Counted from the stretch's first letter, positions 1-8,258 are shown. The stretch: 33,829 nucleotides of DNA from Gammaproteobacteria bacterium (GCA_012960755.1 DUAT01000048.1:1-33829); one strand, 5' to 3'. The notes: generated from the letters alone by a model not told the origin. Made by a program: numbers and translations.

Positions 1-46
1 ATAGGTTGATAGCCTATCCAGGGTTCGAATCCCTGTCTCTCCGCCA
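1..46 (+). tRNA. tRNA-Ser, 3' part only
   Basis: Only the 3' part of the gene is in the window. The T arm is a CAGGG stem, TTCGAAT loop and CCCTG stem, followed by the acceptor strand TCTCTCC, discriminator G and an encoded CCA ending at base 46. Before the T arm sits a hairpin-like stretch (TAGG...CCTA) that fits the long variable arm of a class II tRNA. The acceptor strand would pair with a GGAGAGA 5' end, which is typical of tRNA-Ser. The anticodon lies outside the window, so the isoacceptor is unknown. Confidence 0.88.
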
Positions 47-99
47 GATATCTCTATAAGTACTTGAAATATAACGTAATTCAGTATTAACTATTATTT

Positions 100-198
100 T
101 TCCCTACTTTATTCCCTACATCTATCACTCCAATTTGATATAACGAGACACCACTTGTGATAAGCGGTTTGGAACACTCATGACCAACAGAACACTCA
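100..198. repeat. Short direct repeats downstream of tRNA-Ser
   Basis: TTCCCTAC occurs at 100-107 and 112-119 (12-base period), and GAACACTCA at 172-180 and 190-198 (18-base period). Short spaced direct repeats next to a tRNA 3' end are what arm-type integrase binding sites of tRNA-targeting islands look like. No integrase and no second copy of the tRNA 3' end was seen in the window. The repeats are seen in the sequence; a link to an integration site is inference. Confidence 0.35.
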
Positions 199-201
199 AT
201 C

Positions 202-936
202 TTACCCCAGGTCTTTCATTATTCTATGGATGATACCAACACCAACGGCACCCGCTATCTGACTCTCGGGTTTAGATTGAGCCTGATGGGCCAGGCATGG
301 TGAAAATTCAGACTGAAATTCTGAACGGGGATATTCCTCTAGAACGGACATCAGCGCAGCGTCAGGAATCTCGTCGATGCGCATCCCGAACAAATCCATA
401 GCCGTACCAAAGTGCAGCATGGAGATTATTGGTTCGTAACGATGGGCAACGCCCAAAGAAGTGTGAAGCGCTATGGAATTGTGGACCGCTGCCGCTCTCC
501 CCTCTTCGACCTCAGCTCGCAGGCAGAAATCATGTGCCAATTTTGCACCGACCCACTCGAAAGACCCGGGCTCATCAGCGTGCTGGTCGCTAAGGCCCAA
601 ATCATGGAGCATAGCGGCGACGAAGAACGTCTCGCGATCAAGTTTCAGGTTATTTCGGTTCGCTAGAATCGCACCGAAGCAATATGATCTAAAACAGTGT
701 CTTATCATAAAACTGGGGCACAACTCCTGAGCTGCACTTATTGCTTGTTGCACTAATCTGCTATCAGGAACTTGCCATTGAGACGGAACAGCATCGTAGA
801 GTTCTTTAAATCCCATTCGAATTGACAGGAACCGAATCTTGTCGCGTATTTCGGCACCAATAAATCTAACTGCCAGCGTTGGCGTCGAAGGTCTTCCCGG
901 GTCTGAAACCAAATTGTTGTTTTGTCCTTCATTCAT
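202..936 (-). CDS. HD-domain hydrolase, cyanamide hydratase-like
   Basis: The 244-residue protein has an HD metal-binding layout: His80 in the segment MIRHCFRSYCFG, the HD pair at 111-112 in AAMLHDLGLS, and later His/Asp candidates (VHNSIALHTS near 151-160, FGTAMDLFG near 176-184). The spacing and the FRSYCFG and LLHDLGL-like motifs match the cyanamide hydratase (Ddi2-like) branch of HD enzymes, which hydrate small nitrile-type compounds, rather than nucleotide phosphohydrolases. Its ATG overlaps the stop of the upstream GST gene by 4 bp (ATGA), which implies translational coupling and a shared operon. The substrate is not known. A generic HD phosphohydrolase is the alternative. Confidence 0.82.
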   Translation of the reverse strand: MNEGQNNNLVSDPGRPSTPTLAVRFIGAEIRDKIRFLSIRMGFKELYDAVPSQWQVPDSRLVQQAISAAQELCPSFMIRHCFRSYCFGAILANRNNLKLDRETFFVAAMLHDLGLSDQHADEPGSFEWVGAKLAHDFCLRAEVEEGRAAAVHNSIALHTSLGVAHRYEPIISMLHFGTAMDLFGMRIDEIPDAALMSVLEEYPRSEFQSEFSPCLAHQAQSKPESQIAGAVGVGIIHRIMKDLG

Positions 937-1853
937 GCCGCTACCCTCTCAACTGCTTGCCGAAGACCTTTGCCGAACATGCCTTCAATACTTGCCTTTA
1001 CTCGAAAAACGCGATTAGCGAGCCGGTTTCTTCCCATCACCTCGTTCTGGAAGGATGGCCGTTTGTAGATTCTTTCGAACCATGCATACACCGATGGGTG
1101 ATATTCTTTGACCGGGTAACCACATTCCAGGAGGCGCAAAATTTTCATCGACCAGAAAGGGTCGGCGATTGTTAAGTCATCGGACATTAGAAACTGCCGA
1201 CCATCTTCGAGTTCAGTGTTGATCTCCGCAAATGCGGAATACAACTCCCTCAAATGATCAAAATAGACTGAGTCGGGAATAGTGCCCGTACTGTATTGGT
1301 CGTAGAACGATACCAACTGTTCCTCGTCCTTACCCTCACTTGCCAAAGTGGCAAGCTGAGCTCTTTCCTTTGGGTTTAGCATGGCCAGTCTACCTAACCC
1401 CCAATGGAACGTGACAAATCGAATAGATCGATGTAAATCTTTGGCTTGCTGCACACGGCGCATGGTTGCTTCGCGAAGTTTTTCGTCGGCAGGAACCAGA
1501 CGGTCGCCACCGAAAGCATCATCCAGATATTCAATGATGTCCATTGACTCTAGATAGAGTACACCTTCATGTGCCAGCGCGGGCACGACCATATTGGGGT
1601 GAATTTCGGAATAGGCAGCGGTCATATGGTCTTTCATTGGTAGTGATACATGACGACTAACCCATTTCCCGGTTTCACCCAGGACTGAAGAAGCCGACAT
1701 CGCATCAAATTTTTCTTCTCTGCCCCGTGAGAGGCCTTTCTCTCCGAGCGCGAACCGAACACGTTGCGCGCAAGGAGCACCATCATAGTGAAACAGGTGT
1801 AGACCCCGTAACTTCTCTGGAATTGCGCTTTTGGGGGTTTCAATTTTTGGCAT
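933..1853 (-). CDS. Glutathione S-transferase family protein
   Basis: The 306-residue protein opens with a thioredoxin-like GST N-domain. The first strand and helix carry YDGAPCAQRVRFALGEKGL at about 23-41, and the cis-proline region VVPAL with the glutathione-contacting ESMDIIEYL segment lies at about 89-110. Between them is an insert longer than in common GSTs (about 43-85). The C-terminal helical domain contains the usual LTIADPFW motif. It probably conjugates or reductively cleaves an electrophile with glutathione in the cytosol. It is the first gene of a two-gene operon with the HD hydrolase and is divergent from a TetR regulator, which suggests an inducible detoxification unit. CAGGG upstream of the ATG is a plausible ribosome binding site. 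Confidence 0.87.
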   Translation of the reverse strand: MPKIETPKSAIPEKLRGLHLFHYDGAPCAQRVRFALGEKGLSRGREEKFDAMSASSVLGETGKWVSRHVSLPMKDHMTAAYSEIHPNMVVPALAHEGVLYLESMDIIEYLDDAFGGDRLVPADEKLREATMRRVQQAKDLHRSIRFVTFHWGLGRLAMLNPKERAQLATLASEGKDEEQLVSFYDQYSTGTIPDSVYFDHLRELYSAFAEINTELEDGRQFLMSDDLTIADPFWSMKILRLLECGYPVKEYHPSVYAWFERIYKRPSFQNEVMGRNRLANRVFRVKASIEGMFGKGLRQAVERVAA

Positions 1854-1888
1854 TAGTGCGCCCTGTTTCTATTTATGTACTACTTCGC

Positions 1889-1900
1889 ATACTATAGTAT
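1889..1900. promoter_or_regulatory. Candidate operator palindrome in the GST / TetR divergent promoter
   Basis: ATACTATAGTAT is a perfect 12-bp palindrome in the AT-rich 95-bp space between the divergent GST and TetR genes. TetR-family repressors usually bind palindromes in their own divergent promoter. That this one is the operator is inference from its position. Confidence 0.4.
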
Positions 1901-1948
1901 ATATGTCAATATATTATTCGAATCGGTACATTAATAAAGGAAAGGAAA

Positions 1949-2545
1949 TTGAAACGCAGTCGTGGCAGGCCAAGAAAATTTGACGAAGATACGGCACTGG
2001 AAGCAGCGCGTGATGTATTTTGGGCTAACGGTTTTAGTGCTACTTCTCTGGATGACTTAGCGGATGCAATGGAAATGAATCGCCCTAGTATCTACCGAGC
2101 CTTCGGGGATAAAGAAACGTTGTACAGATCGGCTCTGGCTCAATTTAGCTCGCAAATGAAATCAGCCATGCAAGAGACACTATTCGCTGAATCAGATTTA
2201 AGAAAAGGTCTACAGGGCTTCTATCAAATTGCTTTGGAGATATATCTGTCAGGTTCACAATCAAAAGGTTGTCTTGTAATGAGCACGGCTGTGTCTGTCG
2301 CTGTATGCCACGCCGAGATCCGGGAAGACCTTTTGAGCATCATCAAAATAATAGACAAGGGATTCGAACAACGACTTCAATTCGCGATAGATGAAGGTCA
2401 GCTACCACAAGACTTCGATGCGACGGCCCGTGCTGCCATTGCACAAAGTATTCTGCACAGTCTCTCGCTTCGAGCTCGTGCGGGTGAGAGTCGCAGGTCC
2501 CTGAACAGATTGCTTAAAGCTGGTGTTGAGACAGTTGTTTCCTGA
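1949..2545 (+). CDS. TetR family transcriptional regulator
   Basis: The 198-residue protein starts at TTG, preceded by a strong purine-rich ribosome binding site (AAAGGAAAGGAA). The basic N-terminus RGRPRKFDEDTALEAA leads into a TetR helix-turn-helix at about 28-55 (TSLDDLADAMEMNRPSIYRAFGD read in two overlapping segments). The remainder is a helical ligand-binding domain. It faces away from the GST-HD operon and is the likely local repressor of it. The TTG start may keep its level low. The inducer is unknown. Confidence 0.93.
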   Translation: MKRSRGRPRKFDEDTALEAARDVFWANGFSATSLDDLADAMEMNRPSIYRAFGDKETLYRSALAQFSSQMKSAMQETLFAESDLRKGLQGFYQIALEIYLSGSQSKGCLVMSTAVSVAVCHAEIREDLLSIIKIIDKGFEQRLQFAIDEGQLPQDFDATARAAIAQSILHSLSLRARAGESRRSLNRLLKAGVETVVS

Positions 2546-2621
2546 CCTGTTCCAATTCTGGCCGACCGCCGACCGTATCAACTGTCACAAAAACTGTTCG
2601 CCATAACTATAAATAGGAAGC

Positions 2622-2666
2622 CACAGCTGCCCTACGGGCTGTGATGCGGGACAGGTCCACTGTCGC
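2622..2666 (+). terminator. Candidate stem-loops after the TetR gene
   Basis: CACAGC (2622-2627) pairs with GCTGTG (2638-2643) over a 10-base loop, and GACAG/CTGTC follows directly with a 5-base loop. They lie about 80 bases after the TetR stop. There is no U-run, so a classical intrinsic terminator is not shown. Confidence 0.25.
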
Positions 2667-2703
2667 AAGAAGCGCAACCAAAGACTCGACGCGAACATCA
2701 TTC

Positions 2704-2805
2704 CTATGCGTAGTCAGCTAAAAGTTCACGCTCCATCTCAGCAGCGTCTTCACCAGAGATGCCAAGTTTTTGCTGCAACTGATTGAGTACTGGTAGATAA
2801 GTATC
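2704..2805 (-). pseudogene. C-terminal remnant of an unrecognised protein
   Basis: The 2546-2926 gap holds no intact gene. On the minus strand a 33-codon open stretch reads like real protein (NQLQQKLGISGEDAAEMERE) and ends at a TAG. It has no start codon before an in-frame TAA at 2806-2808, and a neighbouring frame stays open upstream. The composition is that of an amphipathic C-terminal helix. The family is not recognised and chance cannot be excluded. Confidence 0.3.
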
Positions 2806-2926
2806 TTAAACCGCATTTTCCCCAGATTGCCAAAGTATCTTGATCAGGGTTTTTTACATCAGTATGTCAGGGTGGCAGCTTTTAAATGAGATGCTCATCT
2901 TTTCCGTTTGTTTGACGACGGATAAC

Positions 2927-3985
2927 TCAAAACTCCAGACCTTTAGGCACACCACTGTTCTCAACCTTCCTGAGTTCCTCCATCACTTCACCCGCTCTCA
3001 ACTTCTCTGCATCAGTTTTTGTCGGCATTGAGAAACCCATCTGAGTCGCATATTCACGTTTATCGCGGATGAATCGCGCGTAGTCATCATACCGACAGGT
3101 TTCTGCAAGCTGCAGCAGGTCATCATCGGTAATGACATCGTGCATTTCCTGCCATTTCCCTTCAAGTGACAGCGCATGAAGTTTCAGCCCAAGCTCCTCC
3201 AGACCGTGCAGCCTGAGAACATGGTGATAACTGCGGGTTGATCCATAGAATGACAATGGACGGCGAAGATTCTGAATATTCTTACAAATCTGGTCATCAT
3301 CCTCACCAAGAATCAGATAGCCACTCAAGGACAAATCGATATCAGCCCAGGACCGTCCTGACCTCTCCAGGCCAATTTTGACGTTTGGCAGTAGCACCTC
3401 GCGCATATACTTATCTGTCATTATGCCGCCGTGGGGTAACACACCGTCAGCCACTTCACCTGCAACACGAGCCATTGCTGGCCCTACAACTGCCAAATAT
3501 ACTTTAGGCTGTTCACACTCAAGCGGACCGGGATTGAAATTCGGGGTCATCAACGTGTATCGATACTCCTTCCCAAGAAAGTCTGCGTCCGTACCATTCT
3601 GCCAGCTATTCCAGATTGCTTTCATCATCCGGATATATTCTTTCATTCTGGGTGCCGCCGGTGACCAGCTTCCACCAAACCGACGCTCGTTGTGGCCTTT
3701 CACCTGGCTGCCCAGGCCGATTGAAAATCTACCACCGGTCATCTGTTGAATATCCCAGGCCTCCATGGCAAGCACCATCGGACTGCGCGGGAAGGCAATT
3801 GTTACCGACGTCAGCAGATTGATGTTCGAAGTGGCATTACCCGCGAGCGCCATGGTCAACATGGAGTCGTGACTAAGTTCACCACAATTTACAAAATCAT
3901 ATCCGAGGGCTTCCGCACGCGTCGCCTGATCAGCGGCAGCGCCCGGCCAACCGCCTATTCCTGTACCTAGTTGCATATCCAGCAT
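2927..3985 (-). CDS. LLM class flavin/F420-dependent oxidoreductase
   Basis: The 352-residue TIM-barrel protein of the bacterial luciferase-like family has the typical GYDFVNCGE strand near 28, the barrel segment TGGRFSIGLGSQVKGHNERR at about 83-102 and RMKEYIRMMKAIW at about 113-125. It resembles the F420-dependent (TIGR03617-like) branch more than FMNH2 monooxygenases; this is judged from motifs only. Such enzymes transfer hydride from reduced F420, or use FMNH2, on unsaturated or cyclic substrates. The gene stands alone on the minus strand before the plus-strand DUF2855 gene. A second ATG lies three codons in, and no strong ribosome binding site separates the two starts. Confidence 0.88.
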   Translation of the reverse strand: MLDMQLGTGIGGWPGAAADQATRAEALGYDFVNCGELSHDSMLTMALAGNATSNINLLTSVTIAFPRSPMVLAMEAWDIQQMTGGRFSIGLGSQVKGHNERRFGGSWSPAAPRMKEYIRMMKAIWNSWQNGTDADFLGKEYRYTLMTPNFNPGPLECEQPKVYLAVVGPAMARVAGEVADGVLPHGGIMTDKYMREVLLPNVKIGLERSGRSWADIDLSLSGYLILGEDDDQICKNIQNLRRPLSFYGSTRSYHHVLRLHGLEELGLKLHALSLEGKWQEMHDVITDDDLLQLAETCRYDDYARFIRDKREYATQMGFSMPTKTDAEKLRAGEVMEELRKVENSGVPKGLEF

Positions 3986-4082
3986 TCCGTATTAAAAAAA
4001 TAAGCTAACCACTCTACGCAGAAAGGGTCAACTCACAAATCTCATGCATGCCAGCAAGGTCACCTCCCGTTCCACATGAGAC

Positions 4083-4346
4083 ATGCCTATCGCTGAAACA
4101 ATAAGTCTCAGATGTGCGCCTTTGCATTTCGCGATATTTAAGGCCTCGTTGTTGTTTTTTTCGCCTGATTCAATATTCTGCTATTTCTGCATCTGTCTGA
4201 TCATTATTGCGCTTACAGTAACGAGCTTCTTTTCAATAAGTGGTTTTTCCTATCCTGCGATCGCTATGACTGTATTTACCGGGCTTCTATTCCTTTTCTG
4301 GTTTGATCCTATCGTAGTTCTAAGAAACACAATGATAGAAAGTTGA
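4083..4346 (+). CDS. Possible small membrane protein
   Basis: This 87-codon reading frame lies in the 536-bp space between the LLM and DUF2855 genes. It encodes one long hydrophobic stretch (about residues 38-78, room for two membrane segments), with FWFDPIVVLRN near the end. It has no recognisable ribosome binding site and matches no family I know. An inverted repeat (CACATGAGAC at 4073-4082 against GTCTCAGATGTG at 4105-4116) overlaps its start. It may be a decayed gene or a chance frame. I see nothing else in the rest of the gap. Confidence 0.2.
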   Translation: MPIAETISLRCAPLHFAIFKASLLFFSPDSIFCYFCICLIIIALTVTSFFSISGFSYPAIAMTVFTGLLFLFWFDPIVVLRNTMIES

Positions 4347-4521
4347 TCCACGCAAGGTAATTTTATTGGCATTAGGATTCGCCAACGATTATTCTGGCAA
4401 TCGCCTTTTGGCGTTGTAGAAGTGTCATCGATTTAAGGCAGGCACTGGTAATGCGGTGGAGTCATTGACTCACTCGTTTTGAAAGCCTGGAGGCAAATTT
4501 ATCTCACCTAGGAGTCAGATT

Positions 4522-5598
4522 ATGCCAGCAAATTATCTTGTTAATCGAAAAATTCTTGCTGAAACAAAAGTTGAGCAGACTGATGCTGCCTCGATTTCGA
4601 CCGGAGAGGCGGTTTTGCGGATTGACCGTTTTGCCCTCACGGCTAACAACATCACCTATGGTGTGGCCGGTGATACGATCGGCTACTGGAATTTCTTCCC
4701 CGCGGGGGAAGGCTGGGGGCGAATACCGGTCTGGGGGATTGGCACCGTGACTGCCAGTGAGCATCTGGGCCTGGCGGTAGGAGATCGTTGTTACGGTTAT
4801 TATCCCATGTCCTCCGAACTGGTCGTCAGACCCGAGAAAGTGAACGCCCGCGGGTTTATAGATGCGAGCGCCCACCGGTCAGCATTACCGGTTGTTTACA
4901 ATCAGTACTCACTAATGACTGTCGGGAATGGTTTCAACCCGGATCATGACAACCACTACATGCTTTACCGGCCGTTATTCACCACGTCCTTTGTTCTTGA
5001 CGACTACTTTGCCGACAACGACTTCTTCGGTGCAGAAACGATGATTCTTGGCAGCGCGTCCAGCAAAACGGCCTTTGGCCTTGCCTTTATGTTGAAACGC
5101 CGGGGTTATAACTCAGTCATTGGCCTTACTTCCCCCGCTAACATCGACTTCTGCAAGAACCTTGGATTGTATGATGTAGTGCTGTCTTATGACGACGTGG
5201 AACAGTTGCCCTTAGCAACCAGCGCCTATGTGGATATGTCGGGAAACGGCGAGGTACTGAACCGTGTTCACCATCACCTTACCGACAATCTCGTAAATAG
5301 CTGCGGGGTGGGAATTACCCACCATCAATCAGGTTTACGCCCGGCGGCAGATTCCATGCCAGGCCCTAAACCCGAGGGATTCTTTGCACCTACCCAGATC
5401 ATCAAAAGAAACAAGGAACTCGGGCCTGGCGTGTATCAGCAGAGAATTGGCGATGCGACTCAAGCATTTCTCGACCGGGTTGACAGGTGGGTAACGATAC
5501 AAGAGAGGCCATTTGAGGAACTCGATGACGTTTACCACACCGTGCTTAATGGTGCATCACCCGACAGGGGATACGTCATAACAGTCGCGCCATCCTGA
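4522..5598 (+). CDS. DUF2855 family protein, MDR-like fold
   Basis: The 358-residue protein is of the DUF2855 family. Visible family traits are RFALTANNITYGVAGDTIGYW near 31-51 (read in parts), the segment GEGWGRIPVWGIGTV at about 62-76, and the nucleotide-binding-like SASSKTAFGLAFML in the middle. It looks like a medium-chain dehydrogenase/reductase relative without the zinc ligands, so a role as a reductase of an unknown substrate is inference. The ribosome binding site AGGAG sits 8-12 bases before the ATG. The gene's stop codon lies inside a hairpin-forming repeat. Confidence 0.85.
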   Translation: MPANYLVNRKILAETKVEQTDAASISTGEAVLRIDRFALTANNITYGVAGDTIGYWNFFPAGEGWGRIPVWGIGTVTASEHLGLAVGDRCYGYYPMSSELVVRPEKVNARGFIDASAHRSALPVVYNQYSLMTVGNGFNPDHDNHYMLYRPLFTTSFVLDDYFADNDFFGAETMILGSASSKTAFGLAFMLKRRGYNSVIGLTSPANIDFCKNLGLYDVVLSYDDVEQLPLATSAYVDMSGNGEVLNRVHHHLTDNLVNSCGVGITHHQSGLRPAADSMPGPKPEGFFAPTQIIKRNKELGPGVYQQRIGDATQAFLDRVDRWVTIQERPFEELDDVYHTVLNGASPDRGYVITVAPS

Positions 5599-5650
5599 GG
5601 CTTGCCGAAGGATCTACGTCATGCTGAATTCGGCCAGTTCAGATCCTGAT
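5591..5650. repeat. Palindromic repeat element over the DUF2855 stop codon
   Basis: ATCCT (5592-5596) pairs with AGGAT (5609-5613) and the inner GGC with GCC over a TT loop, leaving a symmetric GA/GA bulge. GGATCT (5610-5615) then pairs with AGATCC (5641-5646), with CTGAA/TTCAG nested inside. The wording (ATCCTGAG ... CGAAGGATCT) resembles REP-like repeats dispersed in many bacterial genomes. The TGA stop at 5596-5598 lies in the first stem. The rest of the 5599-5944 gap shows no gene. Confidence 0.5.
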
Positions 5651-5944
5651 GTAGTCTCGCCAGCTATATTGAAGCAACACACCCAACTAGAGACGCCATC
5701 CTGCATAGTTTTCGTGCATGCCGAATCTACCCTATGCCGGTGAACCTGCAAATTCAAATACCTTCGGTCGATGATCTTTGGTGGGAAGGTTTACGGAAAG
5801 ATAGCCATGCAACTAATATGGATTACATTGCTCATCTCTTGATTGTGTGTCCGTCATCCAGATATCAGATTCAAAATTAGGACTAATATCAAGCACTCAG
5901 TTATTATGATCAGATGAATATCAATTTATTCGGGAGTACGCGTT

Positions 5945-7045
5945 ATGGCACAAGCTGAAACGTCGGAATCAAAGGAAGATTACAACAGGTTGGCGACCAA
6001 ATATGCGGAGAAACTGCACCAGGCAGGAATGGGTTTTCAGCAACACGCGAAAGATGCCAGCGTGGAAGATCTCTTTCCTCTGCATAACAGATCTGGCCTG
6101 GGTGTAAACCGTGAATATGAACGTATGGGTTACACACCTGTCTCAGATGACCTGCAGAATCGGGCGGATAACCTGGGAGTTGAATTCGAACATCTGGGTA
6201 TCACTCTCGGCACGATAATTCACAACGTGGACCTGAAAGAGGTGTTGGCGGCGGAATTTGTTCAATTCATACGAGATACCCTGTTGGAACGAAAGGTTAT
6301 TTTTTTTCGTGACCAGAACCTGTCAGAAGATGAGCAGGTTGCATTCGGCCGTAGATTTGGTTACCTGGATGTTTTCCCTTTTGGTAAATCCGGTGTTAAC
6401 CCGTTTATCCTGGAACTCCGCCACGGTGAAAAGAGCCCAGGTGCTGAGAATGGCTGGCACACTGATGTGACATGGATGAAAAAACCGTCACTGGGCTCGA
6501 TTGCTCAATGTGTTATCAGTCCGCCTGTAGGCGGAGATACCTTGTTTTCAGACAGTCATGCCTGTTACCTTGGCCTGCCCCCCGGGATACAGGAACGTCT
6601 GCAAATGCTTTGCGGGGTTAACGATTATCGCATCTTTCTGATGGGCAGAGGTTCAGCAAAGTTCTCTGACGATCTGACTCAGGAGATCAAAGATGAGATC
6701 CCTTTCGGTGTGAACCATCCTCTACTGCGCACACACCCCGAGACTGGTAAAACAGGATTGTACCTCAACGGCGGTTTTCTAAGACGTGATTCGCTGTACG
6801 ATGCACGCACTGGTGAAACCCTTCCGCCAGATGAGTCCCGGGAGATTGTAGCTTTTCTATTGCAACAGCACGCAAAGCCGGAATATGTCTGCAGATTCAA
6901 ATGGGAAGCTGGATCGATTGCATTCTGGGACAATCGGGCGGTTCAGCACTATGCGGCCAGCGATTACTACCCACACGAAAGGTTGTTACGAAGGGTAACT
7001 GTGAGTGGTGACCAGCCATTTTACGACCCGACATCGACACCCTGA
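5945..7045 (+). CDS. TauD/TfdA-like Fe(II)/2-oxoglutarate dioxygenase
   Basis: The 366-residue protein has the HxD metal pair at His172 and Asp174 (NGWHTDVTW) and the distal His335 in FWDNRAVQHYA, followed by the arginine-rich strand ERLLRRVTV that would hold 2-oxoglutarate. FRDQNLSEDEQVAFGRRFG at about 121-139 is the usual family block. About 75 extra residues precede the core domain. The TauD/TfdA family uses O2 and 2-oxoglutarate to hydroxylate, and often thereby cleave, sulfonates, aryloxyacids or related molecules. The natural substrate cannot be told. The gene stands alone with a GGGAG ribosome binding site. Confidence 0.92.
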   Translation: MAQAETSESKEDYNRLATKYAEKLHQAGMGFQQHAKDASVEDLFPLHNRSGLGVNREYERMGYTPVSDDLQNRADNLGVEFEHLGITLGTIIHNVDLKEVLAAEFVQFIRDTLLERKVIFFRDQNLSEDEQVAFGRRFGYLDVFPFGKSGVNPFILELRHGEKSPGAENGWHTDVTWMKKPSLGSIAQCVISPPVGGDTLFSDSHACYLGLPPGIQERLQMLCGVNDYRIFLMGRGSAKFSDDLTQEIKDEIPFGVNHPLLRTHPETGKTGLYLNGGFLRRDSLYDARTGETLPPDESREIVAFLLQQHAKPEYVCRFKWEAGSIAFWDNRAVQHYAASDYYPHERLLRRVTVSGDQPFYDPTSTP

Positions 7046-7107
7046 AAATATCCTTTGAAGCTGTTTTCACCAATCTCAGCCAATTGGTAAAGAATATGCA
7101 GCAATAA

Positions 7108-7493
7108 ACGAATTGGTGCGCTAGCTCTGGTGTTATTTCTCTTCTGCTTATGGGTTGCTCGTCCCAGGTTGTTAAAAGCGACCCCGTCATTGGTTTTCTT
7201 AAAACAAATCAAAATACAATTACGCTGCAGCTCAGGCCGAATAATCAGTCCCTTTATACCGTGCGAACCCACGCGGGACGCCTGGTTGCGACCATTCCCA
7301 TTCTTGCCACATTCACGCCGAGCCAACCGCGGGCGGGGACTACGATACAATCGACTTGACCATCCACATCCATGACGCGGGGCGCCTCGTCAGCAAACGT
7401 GCCGCAAGCCCCGTAAAGACTTCAGGCCCTTCTACAACATGGGAATCTGCCGAAATAGGTTTCATCATTTCTCCAACCGCAATCTCAATCTAA
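7108..7493 (+). pseudogene. Frameshifted small lipoprotein
   Basis: A frame without a usable start reads ISLLLMGCSS, a good lipobox with cysteine after G, and continues as VIGFLKTNQNTITLQLRP ... VRTHAGRLVA. The matching C-terminal half (DYDTIDLTIHIHDAGRLVSK ... to a TAA at 7491) lies in another frame. The join falls at about 7290-7325. Together they give a protein of about 125 residues with a truncated signal peptide. I read it as a decayed outer-membrane-type lipoprotein with a lost start and one frameshift. A sequencing error could also explain the shift. Confidence 0.55.
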
Positions 7494-7516
7494 CCTGATC
7501 GATTGAAATATACGCG

Positions 7517-8116
7517 TTATGGTGCCCAGGGATATCCCTTGTAGTTGCCCGGTTGCTTACGGCATTCCACCACTGTGAAATGTGATCCAGAGGGCTTTTC
7601 TCTAGTACAAATAATACCTTGTACTTCCATGCCATAACGTTCGATATAGTACTCGGTTTGTTTCTTTACAAGTGATGTGAATTTTTCAGGAATCATTTCC
7701 AAAAGTTTTGCATGCTCCTTCAGCAACTTACGGTCCCCGGACTCGACCGCCAGCCCAAATAGCGCAGTGCCTATTAACAGGTTTTTCTGAACCGATTGCC
7801 CCTGGATATGCATCAAAGCAATGCTATGTTGGGCGCGTTTGAATCCTAGACGTGCAGGTTCAGACAATACCTCATAAGCTTTTTCATACTTACCGCTTCG
7901 GTAAAGGCTAACGCCTCGCTGTTCCTGTTCCTCTAAAGTTCGGATTTCCATATAGCGGGGGTCATCCTTTGGCCGACCTTTGCTATCCAATACATTAGTT
8001 TCCATGGATTCAATCGCGGCCCGAGTTGTTGTTACCAGTCCAGCCATCAGTAGCCCGGCGATCACCAATTTGACGGATAATGGTAGTAAGAACGACTTAG
8101 AACTGTATATTCTCAT
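7517..8116 (-). CDS. Secreted Sel1-repeat protein
   Basis: The best start is the ATG at 8116, giving 199 residues. It opens with a signal peptide (basic MRIYSSK, then the hydrophobic VKLVIAGLLMAGLVTTTRA), so export to the periplasm is likely. A tetratricopeptide/Sel1-like segment follows (EEQEQRGVSLYRSGKYEKAY, then the LSEPARLGFKRAQHSIALMH type repeat). The open frame extends 80 codons further upstream, but that part is low-complexity and overlaps a 12-bp tandem repeat, so I treat it as non-coding. Sel1 proteins are usually adaptors. No specific role can be given. Confidence 0.7.
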   Translation of the reverse strand: MRIYSSKSFLLPLSVKLVIAGLLMAGLVTTTRAAIESMETNVLDSKGRPKDDPRYMEIRTLEEQEQRGVSLYRSGKYEKAYEVLSEPARLGFKRAQHSIALMHIQGQSVQKNLLIGTALFGLAVESGDRKLLKEHAKLLEMIPEKFTSLVKKQTEYYIERYGMEVQGIICTREKPSGSHFTVVECRKQPGNYKGYPWAP

Positions 8117-8258
8117 GTAATTCTTCACTATTTCAAAGTGTTGATGGTAGCACCAACAACACCCGTTCTCATTAGGGCATTCGAGAGGCTGGTTTGTCAG
8201 TTCATCCGTGATGATCATATAACGATGGCAACATAATGTTGGTCTGGATACTTTCCTT

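Noticed and set aside
100..198. CRISPR array next to the tRNA
   Set aside because: The repeats are only 8-9 bases with 4-9 base spacing, far from CRISPR dimensions, and no cas gene is present.
412..1175. Several plus-strand frames opposite the HD and GST genes
   Set aside because: They are shadows of two well-supported genes and show no protein-like motifs.
7046..7375. Overlapping frames on both strands around the lipoprotein remnant
   Set aside because: Only the lipobox frame and its shifted continuation look like protein; the others lack starts with ribosome binding sites and lack motifs.
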